Shown: positions 1 to 8,921, numbered from the stretch's first letter. The stretch is DNA of 41,558 nt from an uncultured Deferribacteraceae bacterium (GCA_947041165.1 CAMRCY010000019.1:1-41558), one strand, 5' to 3'. The notes: generated from the sequence alone by a model not told the origin. Numbers and translations: made by a program.

Positions 1-687
1 ACAGATAATGCAACTCCAACTGATATGGTTGCAATAGATAACGTAACAGATAATGCAACTCCAACTGATATGGTTGCAATAGATAACGTAACAGATAATG
101 AAACTCCAACTGATATGGTTGCAATAGATAACGCAACAGATAATGAAACTCCAACTGATATGGTTGTAGCAGATAATGCAACAGATAATGAAGATGATCC
201 TTTTGCTAATGGATTGAAACTTGATAGACGTGGCAACAGTTATTTATATCTAATGTTGGCAGGTGGTGCTGATGCAGATAATTATATCACACGACATTTT
301 GGTGGATTTTTTGTTGGAGCAACAGGTGGTTGGCAGTTGTTTAATTGGTTTGCAGTTGAGTTAGGCTTTACATATAGACAAGCATTGCTTCAGCAGTTAG
401 AGTTCAAGACGGCTGTGTTTTTACAACCTGTTGTACCGATCGGAACACGCTTTGAAATTGTTCCACGTATCGGACTTGGAATGATTAATACATTTTCTAT
501 GAGTTATGCAGATCCAGCCAATAAAGGACTAAATGCAAACATGGGTACTTTTACAAATATGTTATTTGTGATAGGGCTTAGATTTAATATTGATGACAGA
601 TATATTATAGGTATCATCGGTGAGAACGATATTTTTGGAGTATCACAGAGATATAGATACGGATTAGAGTTCGGTATAAAATTCTAA
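1..687 (+). CDS. Outer-membrane beta-barrel protein with N-terminal Asp/Asn/Thr repeats (5' partial)
   Basis: The reading frame is open at the left edge, so the true start and any signal peptide lie outside the window. The visible part begins with about four copies of a 15-residue acidic repeat (consensus TPTDMVAIDNVTDN plus A or E). After a short Asp-rich linker comes a domain of about 155 residues with alternating hydrophobic and polar strands, many aromatic residues, Gly-rich turns and a C-terminal Phe (ending GIKF). This is the usual pattern of a small OmpA/OmpW-like outer-membrane barrel recognised by the BAM machinery. The repeat probably forms a flexible periplasmic or surface stalk. 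I do not recognise a specific family. A strong terminator follows, so this ends a transcription unit. Confidence 0.65.
   Translation, partial: TDNATPTDMVAIDNVTDNATPTDMVAIDNVTDNETPTDMVAIDNATDNETPTDMVVADNATDNEDDPFANGLKLDRRGNSYLYLMLAGGADADNYITRHFGGFFVGATGGWQLFNWFAVELGFTYRQALLQQLEFKTAVFLQPVVPIGTRFEIVPRIGLGMINTFSMSYADPANKGLNANMGTFTNMLFVIGLRFNIDDRYIIGIIGENDIFGVSQRYRYGLEFGIKF
10..189 (+). repeat. 45-bp in-frame tandem repeat, four copies
   Basis: Four consecutive 45-bp units (starting at 10, 55, 100 and 145) encode the 15-residue repeat of the barrel protein. They differ at only a few positions (Ala/Glu at the junction, Val/Ala near the end, IDN to ADN in the last). More copies may lie beyond the left edge, since the sequence already starts in repeat phase. 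Near-identity at the DNA level suggests recent slippage or unequal recombination, and such repeats commonly break short-read assemblies. Confidence 0.9.
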
Positions 688-747
688 TAATAAGCAGATC
701 AACTTATTAAGATTTTAGATTTAATTATAAATTATAAACAATTATAT

Positions 748-783
748 AAAGAGTAACCTTTTAAACGGGTTGCTCTTTTTTTA
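748..783 (+). terminator. Rho-independent terminator after the barrel gene
   Basis: An 11-bp stem pairs 748-758 with 768-778 (one G-U wobble) around a 9-nt loop and runs straight into a T tract. It lies about 60 nt after the stop codon of the barrel gene. Confidence 0.85.
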
Positions 784-896
784 TCAATTATTATTAGGTG
801 TTAAAAAACTACTTGAACATATTTATATGCTCGGTGAATAGTTTTATAATCAAGTATGTTAAGTTGATATTTTAATATTTATTACATCTTTTAACA

Positions 897-923
897 TATA
901 GACTATTTAATAAAATAATAGTA
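897..923 (+). promoter_or_regulatory. Conserved upstream box of the first DcuC gene (copy 1)
   Basis: This segment (beginning TATAGACTATTTAATAAAAT) recurs almost unchanged at 2699-2725, at nearly the same distance from the downstream start codon (125 versus 132 nt). Its survival, while the surrounding non-coding DNA has diverged, suggests a promoter element or operator copied with the gene. I cannot assign the binding protein. The rest of the 688-1021 gap holds only the terminator. Confidence 0.45.
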
Positions 924-1021
924 CTATCTTGGATATTAATACAGCATATAGATAGGTATATGGGAATAGATATGTTAAGTTTAGTGTAATTAAATATAAT
1001 TATTTAGAAGTAGGGTGAGTT

Positions 1022-2326
1022 GTGACAGGAGTAGGTGCCGTTGTTTTGGGTTTAATTGTCATTATTCTTGCAGTGACATTATTGATAAAAAGGTATGATA
1101 CATGCACTGTTTTATTGGGTGCTGGTTTATTAATGGCACTTGTTGCATTTAAACCATTAGAGGCTTTTGAAGGGTTTATAAAATCGATGGTAAATGGAGG
1201 GTTAATTCAAAACATATGTTCAGTCATGGGATTTGCATTTGTGATGAAATTAACATTGTGCGATAAACATCTTATATTAATGTTGGCTAAAGGATTGTCT
1301 AGAATTAGACCGATATTAATTCCTGGTGCAACGATTATTACATATGTAGTTAATATATCTTTAACATCAGCCGCAGGAACATCAGCTGCTGTTGGTTCAA
1401 TATTAATTCCTTTATTGATATCTGTAGGAGTAGCACCACAGGTGGCTGCATCGGCAATTGTGTTAGGCACATTTGGTTCTTTATTAAGTCCAGGATCAGT
1501 ACATCAACCGATAATTGCGAGCATTGCAAATATAGAAATTATGGAAGCTATTAAAGTGCATGCACTAGCAGATTTGATAGCACTTTTTATAGGCATTGTT
1601 TCACTCACTATAGTTGCGAAAATTTTAAAAGAGGATAAGAGTTATGTTGATATAAACGAAGTTGAAACAGATACATCATTTAAAGTTAATCCTGTGTTTG
1701 CGATATTGCCACTTATACCAGTTATACTTCTTATTATTTTTAGCTTAAACGATGTTAGAGAAATTTTTGTTTGGGCTAAACAAATTAATGTTCCAACAGC
1801 GATGTTGATAGGTTCAATTCTATGTTTAATATTCACAAGAACATCTCCAAGTATAGCTAGTAAATCATTCTTTGATGGCATGGGTTACGCATACGGTGAG
1901 AGCATGGCGATTATTGCATCAGCAGGTGTATTTGTTGCAGGCATGAAATCATTAGGCTTGATAGATATTGCTATTGTATCGCTAAAAGAGAGTAAAGATA
2001 TCATACCTGTGGCTACTGCATTTGCACCATTCCTTCTAGGGTTACTATCAGGATCAGGAGATGCAGCAGCTATCGCATTTAATGAATCGGTCACAGTTTA
2101 TGCTGAAGAGTTCGGGATTGATCCAGCGAGAATGGCTTCACTTGCAGCGTTATCAGGAGTGCTTGGCAGAACGATGTCGCCTATTGCAGGAGCTACAATA
2201 ATATGTGCAGGTATCGCAAAAATATCACCACTAGATATATCTAAGCGTAACGGAGCAGGTATGATTATTGCGACAATTACAATCATGTTTATACTTATGT
2301 ACACAACGATAGGTTTTGTTAATTGA
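1022..2326 (+). CDS. dcuC: DcuC-family anaerobic C4-dicarboxylate carrier, paralog 1
   Basis: A 434-residue polytopic membrane protein with about 11-12 hydrophobic segments. Family hallmarks are a Ser/Ala/Gly-rich segment around residue 115-135 (TSAAGTSAAVGSILIP), the GLLSGSGDAAAIAFNESV segment near residue 342-358 and LGRTMSPIAGA near 375, followed by KISPLDISKR. These align with E. coli DcuC (461 aa), the fumarate/succinate exchanger and succinate exporter of anaerobic metabolism. The start is GTG, with TAGGGTGAG just upstream. The exact substrate is inferred. The neighbouring AbgA-like amidohydrolase leaves open a peptide-like or aminoacyl substrate, because DcuC and AbgT both belong to the ion-transporter superfamily. 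It is followed 504 nt later by a close paralog. Confidence 0.82.
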   Translation: MTGVGAVVLGLIVIILAVTLLIKRYDTCTVLLGAGLLMALVAFKPLEAFEGFIKSMVNGGLIQNICSVMGFAFVMKLTLCDKHLILMLAKGLSRIRPILIPGATIITYVVNISLTSAAGTSAAVGSILIPLLISVGVAPQVAASAIVLGTFGSLLSPGSVHQPIIASIANIEIMEAIKVHALADLIALFIGIVSLTIVAKILKEDKSYVDINEVETDTSFKVNPVFAILPLIPVILLIIFSLNDVREIFVWAKQINVPTAMLIGSILCLIFTRTSPSIASKSFFDGMGYAYGESMAIIASAGVFVAGMKSLGLIDIAIVSLKESKDIIPVATAFAPFLLGLLSGSGDAAAIAFNESVTVYAEEFGIDPARMASLAALSGVLGRTMSPIAGATIICAGIAKISPLDISKRNGAGMIIATITIMFILMYTTIGFVN

Positions 2327-2830
2327 TGTAATTTGTTGTTTAGAGTAGCTTAATATTATAAATATTATGATTTGTAATTTATGATTTATGATTTCGAAAT
2401 AGAAATTTATTTTGAGATAAATGTTAAAAGAGTTGGTAGCTATGCCAGCTTTATATTTTATGTTTTGTAATATGTTACAGATATATTAATGATAGAAATA
2501 TTTGCAACAGATTATAGATCCATGCTAACATATTGTAGATTAAGGAGATGTTGTAGTTGATAAAACACTAATTTTGTCTTTATTAATACGATTTCATGAG
2601 TTGTTTAATTTAAAATATAAATGTTGTTCATTATCACTTTTAACTACTTTTCAACTTTATGTATATCTAAAAAAGACCATTGTTTATAGAGTTTAATTTA
2701 TAGACTATTTGATAAAATCATAGTATCATATTAAATAATAATACAATATGCATATAAGCACATGCAGATAAATGCACTTTTATATTATTAGAGGGTTCTA
2801 TATATTTATGTTTGAGTAAAGGGGGAGTTT
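2327..2830. other. Gene-free spacer between the two DcuC genes
   Basis: About 500 AT-rich bases. I see no convincing open frame and no strong terminator. The only recognisable element is the second copy of the upstream box near the right end. The left part does not resemble the spacer upstream of the first gene. Confidence 0.5.
2699..2725 (+). promoter_or_regulatory. Conserved upstream box of the second DcuC gene (copy 2)
   Basis: Near-identical to 897-923 (TATAGACTATTTGATAAAAT, then a related tail). It shows that the duplication of the carrier gene included its control region, so both paralogs probably keep the same regulator or promoter. Confidence 0.45.
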
Positions 2831-4135
2831 ATGACAGGTACGTTAGCAGTTATTTTTGGTTTGATTGTCATTATTGTCGCAGTGACATTATTGATAAAGA
2901 GGTATGACACTTGTACTGTTTTATTAGGTGCAGGTATTTTAATGGCGCTTGTAGCGTTTAAACCATTAGAGGCATTTCAAGGATTTACAAAATCTATGAC
3001 TAATGGGGGACTGATCCAAAATATATGTTCTGTTATGGGTTTTGCTTTTGTTATGAGAGTTACGTCGTGCGATAAGCATTTAATATTTATGTTAGCTAAA
3101 GGATTATCTAAAATTAGACCTGTATTAATTCCAGGTGCAGCGATTATGACTTACGTTATTAATATATCATTAACATCAGCAGCAGGGGCAGCCGCAGCTG
3201 TTGGATCAATATTAATACCATTATTAATATCTGCAGGAGTAGCACCAGCTATAGCTGCATCAGCAGTTATGTTAGGAACTTTTGGTTCACTATTAAGTCC
3301 AGGATCAGCACACCAACCGATAATTGCAGCACTTGCAAATATCGAAGTTATCGAAGTTATCAAAACACATGCATTGGCAGATTTTATAGCATTAGCAATC
3401 GGTGTTATTTCTTTAACAATTGTTGCTAAAGTTTTAAAAGAAGATAAAGGATATGTAGATCCAGATAATGTTACAGCAGATTTATCTTTTAAAGTTAATC
3501 CTGTGTATGCAATCTTACCATTGCTACCTGTTATACTTTTGGTTATCTTTAGTTTAGGTGATGTAAGAGCAGCATTGCCATGGGCGAAACAATTTAATGT
3601 TCCAACAGCGATGTTGATCGGTTCTATTTTATGTTTTTCATTTACTAGAACATCTCCAAGTATAGCTAGTAAATCATTCTTTGAAGGAATGGGTAAAGGT
3701 TACGGAGAGATCATGGGGATTATTATATCAGCAGGGGTATTTGTTGCAGGTATGAAATCGTTAGGATTAATTGATGCAGGTATAGAAGCGTTAAAAGGCT
3801 CAACAGGAGTAATTCCAGTTGCTACTGCGTTTGGTCCATTTCTTCTAGGTTTACTATCAGGATCAGGAGATGCAGCAGCGATTGCATTTAATGAATCAGT
3901 AACAGTACATGCTGCAGAGTTTGGATTTGATCCAGCAAGAATGGGTTCACTTGCAGCTTTAGCAGGTGCATTAGGTAGAACGATGTCACCTATCGCAGGA
4001 GCTGCTATCATCTGTGCTAGTTTAGCAAAAGTATCTCCATTTGAAATACCTAAGCGTAACGGTCCTGGAATGATTATTGCAACAATCGTAATCATGTTTG
4101 TACTTATGTACACAACTGCAGGTTTTGCAGGTTAA
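2831..4135 (+). CDS. dcuC: DcuC-family anaerobic C4-dicarboxylate carrier, paralog 2
   Basis: Same length (434 aa) as the preceding carrier and identical over most of its residues, including the SGSGDAAAIAFNESV and LGRTMSPIAGA motifs. It starts at ATG with an excellent ribosome binding site (GGGGGAG), which is stronger than that of paralog 1, so it may be the better translated copy. Differences cluster in the central loop (around residue 205-250) and in short substitutions such as TSAAGAAAAVGS for TSAAGTSAAVGS. This is a tandem duplication. Different substrates or expression levels are possible but not shown by the sequence. It ends ahead of a perfect bidirectional terminator. Confidence 0.82.
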   Translation: MTGTLAVIFGLIVIIVAVTLLIKRYDTCTVLLGAGILMALVAFKPLEAFQGFTKSMTNGGLIQNICSVMGFAFVMRVTSCDKHLIFMLAKGLSKIRPVLIPGAAIMTYVINISLTSAAGAAAAVGSILIPLLISAGVAPAIAASAVMLGTFGSLLSPGSAHQPIIAALANIEVIEVIKTHALADFIALAIGVISLTIVAKVLKEDKGYVDPDNVTADLSFKVNPVYAILPLLPVILLVIFSLGDVRAALPWAKQFNVPTAMLIGSILCFSFTRTSPSIASKSFFEGMGKGYGEIMGIIISAGVFVAGMKSLGLIDAGIEALKGSTGVIPVATAFGPFLLGLLSGSGDAAAIAFNESVTVHAAEFGFDPARMGSLAALAGALGRTMSPIAGAAIICASLAKVSPFEIPKRNGPGMIIATIVIMFVLMYTTAGFAG

Positions 4136-4239
4136 GGTAAATAATAGTAGATAATATATTAATGTTACGAATTTAAGCAAGACAGTGTAATTGCAAATGG
4201 TTTGTAGATAATAGTTTTTTACTAATTGAGATTTATATA

Positions 4240-4270
4240 AAAAGAGTCGGTATTTTTTACCGACTCTTTT
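4240..4270 (+). terminator. Bidirectional terminator between the DcuC pair and the amidohydrolase
   Basis: A perfect 13-bp inverted repeat (4240-4252 with 4258-4270) with a 5-nt T loop, A-rich on one flank and T-rich on the other. It can end the plus-strand carrier transcript and, read the other way, the convergent amidohydrolase transcript. Confidence 0.88.
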
Positions 4271-4419
4271 ATGTTATGACTTATAACAGATAGCAGATAT
4301 ATTAATCATTGAGTAAACACGATATTGAAGCAGTTTGACTTATTAGTAAAGGATAATTTAAAAGCATGTAATATCTCTAATTTAATATCAGCATATGATT
4401 TAACTTTGCTTTAAAAAAT

Positions 4420-4512
4420 CACAACTATTTTTATATGCAACTTAATTGCAACCAAACATCGTACAAAGATTATTACGCACAACTATTTTTATCTACTAAT
4501 TAATTGCAATCA
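4420..4512. repeat. Two imperfect 35-bp direct repeats, 58 bp apart
   Basis: The sequence CACAACTATTTTTAT followed by TTAATTGCAAYC occurs at 4420-4454 and again at 4478-4512, in the gene-free tract between the terminator and the stop of the amidohydrolase gene. Function unknown. The rest of the 4136-4577 gap holds nothing else I recognise. Confidence 0.5.
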
Positions 4513-4577
4513 AAAAAAATCGCACACAACTACTGTCATGCACGATTTAATTTATAAGTATTGAATTTATTAACTAT

Positions 4578-5882
4578 TTATTTTTTTAACAGGTGCACAA
4601 CAGCTTTACTTAAAAGTTCTACAGGTGGAAGAAGATCTTCCTCTTTAAAATCAAATTTATTATTATGATGTCCAGCGGTTTTATCAATTCCAGATTGCAG
4701 GTATGTTCCAAGTCCACCGTTCAACTGTACATAACTCATCATATGTGCAAAATCTTCACCAGCACCAAAATCTTTTAATTTTTCAATATTTTTATAAAAC
4801 GGTATGCTTTTGGCAGTTTCGTAAACAATATCAATTATCTCTTGAGAACTCTCACCACTTTTAGTTCCACCAACAACTTCGATAGAGTATGTACATCCAT
4901 ACATTTCAGCAGATGCTTTTATAACTCGTCTTGATTGTTCAACCATATAAGCATCTAGCTCAGTCGTTAACCCTCTTGTTTCCATCTGCAATAACGCATT
5001 AGGAGCTATAACATTACGTCCTTCACCTGCGATAATTTTTCCTACATTTATTCTTGTTGTTCCATTACCATGTCTACTGATTGCGTGAAGATTAATCGTT
5101 GCAACAGCCGCAGCTAATAGAGCATTTTCTCCCTCTTCAGGAGAAGCTCCAGCGTGAGCAGATTTACCGAAAAAATTAACATCCCATTTAGTTGATGCAA
5201 GAAAACCTTTCGCACCACATATCAAGTCACCACTTTTTCCAGCTTGAAATCCGATATGCATACCTAATATATAATCAACGCCATCACAAGCACCAGCTGC
5301 GATCATAGGGGCTGCACCTCTTAGTCCTTCTTCTGCTGGTTGAAAAATAAATCTAATTCTTCCGTTAAGTTTAGTTTTAAGTCCTGCTATAACTTCTGCA
5401 ACTGCAAGTCCTATTGAAACATGTCCATCGTGTCCACAAGCGTGCATCGCACCTTTATTAACAGAAGCAAACCCTTCTTTTGCAGGTCTATGTGCATCAA
5501 TATCTTGACACTCATTACCATCGTTAGAATCTAGATCAAACCTTAATGCAACAAATGGTCCATGCTCAGAGAATATCATATCTGCCCAAAATCCAGTGAT
5601 ACCTTCCATGCTATCAACAAGCCCTTTATCAGCTCCTTGAGATATCGCACGTTCTTGATGTTCTTTCAATTCTAGCTCAGAGGGTACACCCATCATATCT
5701 GCTTTAGATACAGCATCTTTACCCATTGTGATTTTATAACCAAGTTTTTTCATCTTAGCTATAGCTATCGCTGATGTACGAAACTCTGTCCAACCGAATT
5801 CTGGATACATATGAAAATCTCTACGATTTGTGATAATATTATCTTTTAATTGCTTGATTTTTTCTGTAATAAAACTATTCAC
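4578..5882 (-). CDS. abgA: M20-family amidohydrolase, AbgA-like (p-aminobenzoyl-glutamate hydrolase type)
   Basis: A 434-aa metallohydrolase colinear with E. coli AbgA (436 aa). Shared features are RRDFHMYPEFGWTEFRT near the N-terminus, RFDLDSND, the M20D metal motif H147-A-C-G-H151-D-G-H154, QPAEEGLRGA (Glu184-185), GMHIG near residue 208 and AGHHNNKFDF near the C-terminus. Such enzymes use a two-metal centre to cleave amide bonds of N-acyl or aminobenzoyl amino acids in the cytoplasm. In E. coli AbgA pairs with AbgB and the transporter AbgT. Neither is seen here; the nearest transporters are the convergent DcuC pair. The start is GTG, 6 nt after a GGGGGA ribosome site. Substrate specificity is inferred. 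Confidence 0.75.
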   Translation of the reverse strand: MNSFITEKIKQLKDNIITNRRDFHMYPEFGWTEFRTSAIAIAKMKKLGYKITMGKDAVSKADMMGVPSELELKEHQERAISQGADKGLVDSMEGITGFWADMIFSEHGPFVALRFDLDSNDGNECQDIDAHRPAKEGFASVNKGAMHACGHDGHVSIGLAVAEVIAGLKTKLNGRIRFIFQPAEEGLRGAAPMIAAGACDGVDYILGMHIGFQAGKSGDLICGAKGFLASTKWDVNFFGKSAHAGASPEEGENALLAAAVATINLHAISRHGNGTTRINVGKIIAGEGRNVIAPNALLQMETRGLTTELDAYMVEQSRRVIKASAEMYGCTYSIEVVGGTKSGESSQEIIDIVYETAKSIPFYKNIEKLKDFGAGEDFAHMMSYVQLNGGLGTYLQSGIDKTAGHHNNKFDFKEEDLLPPVELLSKAVVHLLKK

Positions 5883-6191
5883 TCTAAATCCCCCTTAATA
5901 TATAAGTTGTTGGGTAGTATACAAATTATCAATAACATTATTTTAACGGTCACTAAATTGATTGCATTTAATGACTTTTAAAATAATATAAATAAATATG
6001 TATATACCAAATCACTTATACAAGAACTAACTTTTTACTATTTAATATACTTACTCAATATATGTATAAACAGTATACATCTATTAATCAATTTGTTAAA
6101 CAATTAAATTAATAGAAAAGGCTCCCTATAGATATAGAGAGCCTCACAATATATGTTACATATTATTTATAACAAGGGATGTAGTTCTAGA
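5883..6191. other. Spacer between amidohydrolase and cupin genes
   Basis: AT-rich DNA that must hold the amidohydrolase promoter (minus strand, left part) and does hold the cupin terminator at the right end. No gene is visible. Confidence 0.5.
6115..6144 (-). terminator. Terminator of the cupin gene
   Basis: On the minus strand, AGGCTC-T-CTATA pairs with TATAG-G-GAGCCT (one wobble) and is followed by a T-rich run. It lies about 50 nt past the cupin stop codon. Confidence 0.75.
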
Positions 6192-7382
6192 CTACTTTTT
6201 GTCTTTAGTTTCTTTTTGAACTTTAGGTCTAGGAACAGCATAAGGAGTAGCTTTTTTCGGATCTTTAGCTGTTTTCATATTAATCATTTTAGCACTAACA
6301 TCCATAACTTTTGGATCATCTTCAACCCACCAAGCCCATATTAATCTAAGCGGTTCTTTACCTGTAACTTTCCAACCATGAACATCATATGGAGTTGTAT
6401 AGATAAAGTCACCAGCGCTGATTTTCATATCAAGATCGTTAGAAGAGAATTCTGCTTCACCAGATAATACATAATAAAACTCAGGAGCAGGGTGGTTGTG
6501 TGCAGGATAAATTGATCCAGGTGACCACTCCATATAACCGAAGAATATATTATCATTTTGAAATCCAGGAGAAACAACTGATGGTCCTACAGCCGCTTTA
6601 TAATGATAGATTGCATTTTCATCAGCTAAACCATTTTTTCCTTTTCCTCTTATCCACTCAGGATGAGATTTCGTACTTATTTTTGGTAACGCTGAGAAAT
6701 GTACAAATGCAGTATCTTGAATTAATCTTCCAGGTACTGGGTATTCTCCATACTTAGCATTAACTTTATCATCTTTATTCATTCTAACTTTTGGAGTAGG
6801 TATAGCTTCGGCACTAATTCTATCTTTTGATTTAAATAGATCAGGATCGGTAAATCTAGCACCTTTAGATAGTACTGTCGGATCACCGTTTGACCACCAT
6901 ATATAAGCTGCTTTTAATGGCTTATCTTTAGATAAGTTTGTCCATCCATGTACATCAAAAGGACGATGATAGATTACACTACCAGGACCAACTATTTGTT
7001 TTTCATCATTAACATACCATTCAGCTTCACCTTCAAGTATGTAATATATTTCATACGATGGATGATTATGTGCAGGATAAGTTTCAGAAGGTTTTAATTC
7101 TAATGTTCCCATATAGAAATATTCATTATTAAAACCTTTTTTAACAGATGCTTTAGGCCCTATAAACTCACGATAAAAATATAATGAATCTTTATCAGCT
7201 AAACCATCTTTAGCATTTCCTCTATACCATGATGGGTATGAAGCGTTTGATTTCTTCTGTGCATCTTTCTCTTTAAACACTGGTGTAGTTCCTTCAACTC
7301 TACCAGGGATTGGGTAGCCGTCATTAGCGTACACTGAAGATGTGAAAAGTACTGCTATAAACATTGCAATAATTGTTTTCAT
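6192..7382 (-). CDS. Exported two-domain cupin, DMSP-lyase-like
   Basis: A 396-aa protein with a clear Sec signal peptide (cleavage after SSVYA, residue 19), so it is probably periplasmic. It is an internal duplication with a 190-residue period. Each half has YPAHNHP, then E-x-Y, then PFDVHGW or PYDVHGW. The metal ligands fall at H105/H107/E111/H145 and H295/H297/E301/H335, with Tyr113 and Tyr303 beside the Glu. From memory, the DMSP lyase DddK uses H56, H58, E62, Tyr64 and H96, which is exactly the same spacing. A DMSP-lyase-like fold (PF16867-type) is therefore plausible, but other cupin chemistry is not excluded and two-domain exported forms are unusual. Start ATG with a TAAGGAG ribosome site. 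An RpiR regulator lies 130 nt upstream on the same strand. Confidence 0.72.
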   Translation of the reverse strand: MKTIIAMFIAVLFTSSVYANDGYPIPGRVEGTTPVFKEKDAQKKSNASYPSWYRGNAKDGLADKDSLYFYREFIGPKASVKKGFNNEYFYMGTLELKPSETYPAHNHPSYEIYYILEGEAEWYVNDEKQIVGPGSVIYHRPFDVHGWTNLSKDKPLKAAYIWWSNGDPTVLSKGARFTDPDLFKSKDRISAEAIPTPKVRMNKDDKVNAKYGEYPVPGRLIQDTAFVHFSALPKISTKSHPEWIRGKGKNGLADENAIYHYKAAVGPSVVSPGFQNDNIFFGYMEWSPGSIYPAHNHPAPEFYYVLSGEAEFSSNDLDMKISAGDFIYTTPYDVHGWKVTGKEPLRLIWAWWVEDDPKVMDVSAKMINMKTAKDPKKATPYAVPRPKVQKETKDKK

Positions 7383-7512
7383 AATTAATTCTCCTTATTT
7401 GATACTTAGTGAATAGAAATTCGTTCAAGTAATTTGAAGTATAATATACGCATTGGTTAATGTAAACATTAAAAAAAAATACGATATCATTATAAATTAA
7501 TGAAGAAAAGAT

Positions 7513-8394
7513 TTATTTCTTATAATAGATGTTATTACTTGTTACAAACTCTTCAAATTGTGCAAGGTTTTTCTGTGAGATATCGGGTGTATATTCTGCT
7601 AAATGAGCTAAGATCACATTGACTAAACATAAACATGATGATAGTGGGCATAAAAATGAGAAGTATTTTAAGGGTAATAGTAAAATATGTTCAGCCATTG
7701 ATGAGTAAGGAAATAATAAGCTATCGGTTATGATTATCATTTTAATATTTCTACTTCTCAACTCATCCATAATTCTTAATGTGATTTTAGGATATCTTGG
7801 AAGAGCAAAAACAATACCTACTGCATTGTTACTATTTTTATTTACATTATTAAAAATTTCTCTATTCCATTTACTTATATGAATAATATTATTTTTTATT
7901 TTTGATAATGAGTAATGCGTATAAGATGCGAGTGAGTGCGATACTTGCGATCCAACAATATATACATACTTCTTACTAGATATCAATTTAACAACATTAT
8001 TCAAATTATCCTTCTCTAAGCAACTAATCATATTACACATATTTTCTATTTCTGTGTTAATGATTTTTGATATTAATGGAGTTGTGTTATTAGTTGCTCT
8101 ATGTTTTTCAATATGAAGATCAGACTCAACTTCAATATGATAGCGTTCAAGTGAAGACAACTCATTTCGTACTTGTTGTTGAAGATTTTTTTGCATATCA
8201 TTATATCCATCATATCCTAACGCTGTTGCAAAACGAATAATTGTTGGATTACTGATATTAACTTTTTTAGATAGTTGTACCGAATTCATAAAAGCAGCTT
8301 CTTTGTAGTTACTAAGTATATATGAAGCTATTTTAAGATGGTGATGAGATAGTTTATCTTTACATCGTTCTATTCTTTCTATTACTGTTGACAT
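7513..8394 (-). CDS. RpiR/MurR-family transcriptional regulator
   Basis: 293 aa. Residues 1-77 form the RpiR helix-turn-helix domain (LSKKVNISNPTIIRFATALG is the recognition region). Residues about 125-260 resemble a SIS sugar-phosphate-binding domain (KKYVYIVGSQVSHSLASYTH; VGIVFALPRYPKITLRIMDE). Such proteins regulate sugar, amino-sugar or cyclic-metabolite genes in response to a phosphorylated ligand. Start ATG with AGGAAA upstream. It is co-oriented with the cupin and amidohydrolase, which are its likely local targets, although no shared operator was identified. The ligand is unknown. Confidence 0.82.
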   Translation of the reverse strand: MSTVIERIERCKDKLSHHHLKIASYILSNYKEAAFMNSVQLSKKVNISNPTIIRFATALGYDGYNDMQKNLQQQVRNELSSLERYHIEVESDLHIEKHRATNNTTPLISKIINTEIENMCNMISCLEKDNLNNVVKLISSKKYVYIVGSQVSHSLASYTHYSLSKIKNNIIHISKWNREIFNNVNKNSNNAVGIVFALPRYPKITLRIMDELRSRNIKMIIITDSLLFPYSSMAEHILLLPLKYFSFLCPLSSCLCLVNVILAHLAEYTPDISQKNLAQFEEFVTSNNIYYKK

Positions 8395-8653
8395 AATAAT
8401 TTTCCTAACCTAATTTGGTCTACAAATTAAATATCTTTCGTAAGCTATATTAATCATTTTTGTCACAATATACAAGTTATAGCTAAGAGTGATATATATA
8501 GATATATACGAAAAAAAAATTAACAGTAAATATGAATTTACAATATGATTTTGATAGTTTAAATATATAGATGTAGTAAATAGGAGTTAATGAGGATACG
8601 TAAAATAATGAAAGTTTAGAGATTGGAATTGAAGTGATTTAAGTTGATAAGCA

Positions 8654-8719
8654 GGCAGATAGAGAAAGGGTATAGTCTCTACCTGCCATTAATCCCGCTT
8701 ACTTCAATAATTAAGTAAG
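8654..8719. other. Pair of adjacent stem-loops, possible small RNA or structured leader
   Basis: Stem 1: GGCAG-A-TAGAGA (8654-8665) pairs with TCTCTA-C-CTGCC (8676-8687), one mismatch and a 10-nt loop. Stem 2: CTTACTT (8698-8704) pairs with AAGTAAG (8713-8719). Neither has a T tract, so they do not look like simple terminators. Whether they are transcribed, and from which strand, is unknown. Confidence 0.35.
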
Positions 8720-8858
8720 TTGGAAATTTTAAGAATATTAATTATAAAAAATGATACATTGATATAAATTCTCTGAATACATACACGTTGATATCGATAG
8801 TTACATGTAATTTAAATTTTAAAACATAAAGAAGGATCTATTTATTTATTATGCCTAC

Positions 8859-8877
8859 AGTTGATTGTCAATCAGCT
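8859..8877. promoter_or_regulatory. Operator-like dyad
   Basis: AGTTGATTG-T-CAATCAGCT is a 9-bp dyad with one imperfect position around a single central base, the size of a dimeric repressor site. No adjacent gene is visible. Confidence 0.3.
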
Positions 8878-8921
8878 TACTATTGATAGCCTTAATTGAG
8901 ATGTAAATTACCATATCAACT

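Noticed and set aside
3700-4113. 137-aa and similar minus-strand frames inside the DcuC genes
   Set aside because: Antisense shadows with biased Ala/Ile/Pro composition; the plus-strand carriers are clearly real.
7331-7551. Operon of RpiR regulator and cupin with a shared riboswitch in the 130-nt gap
   Set aside because: The gap contains only AT-rich DNA and a ribosome site, with no conserved riboswitch-like structure.
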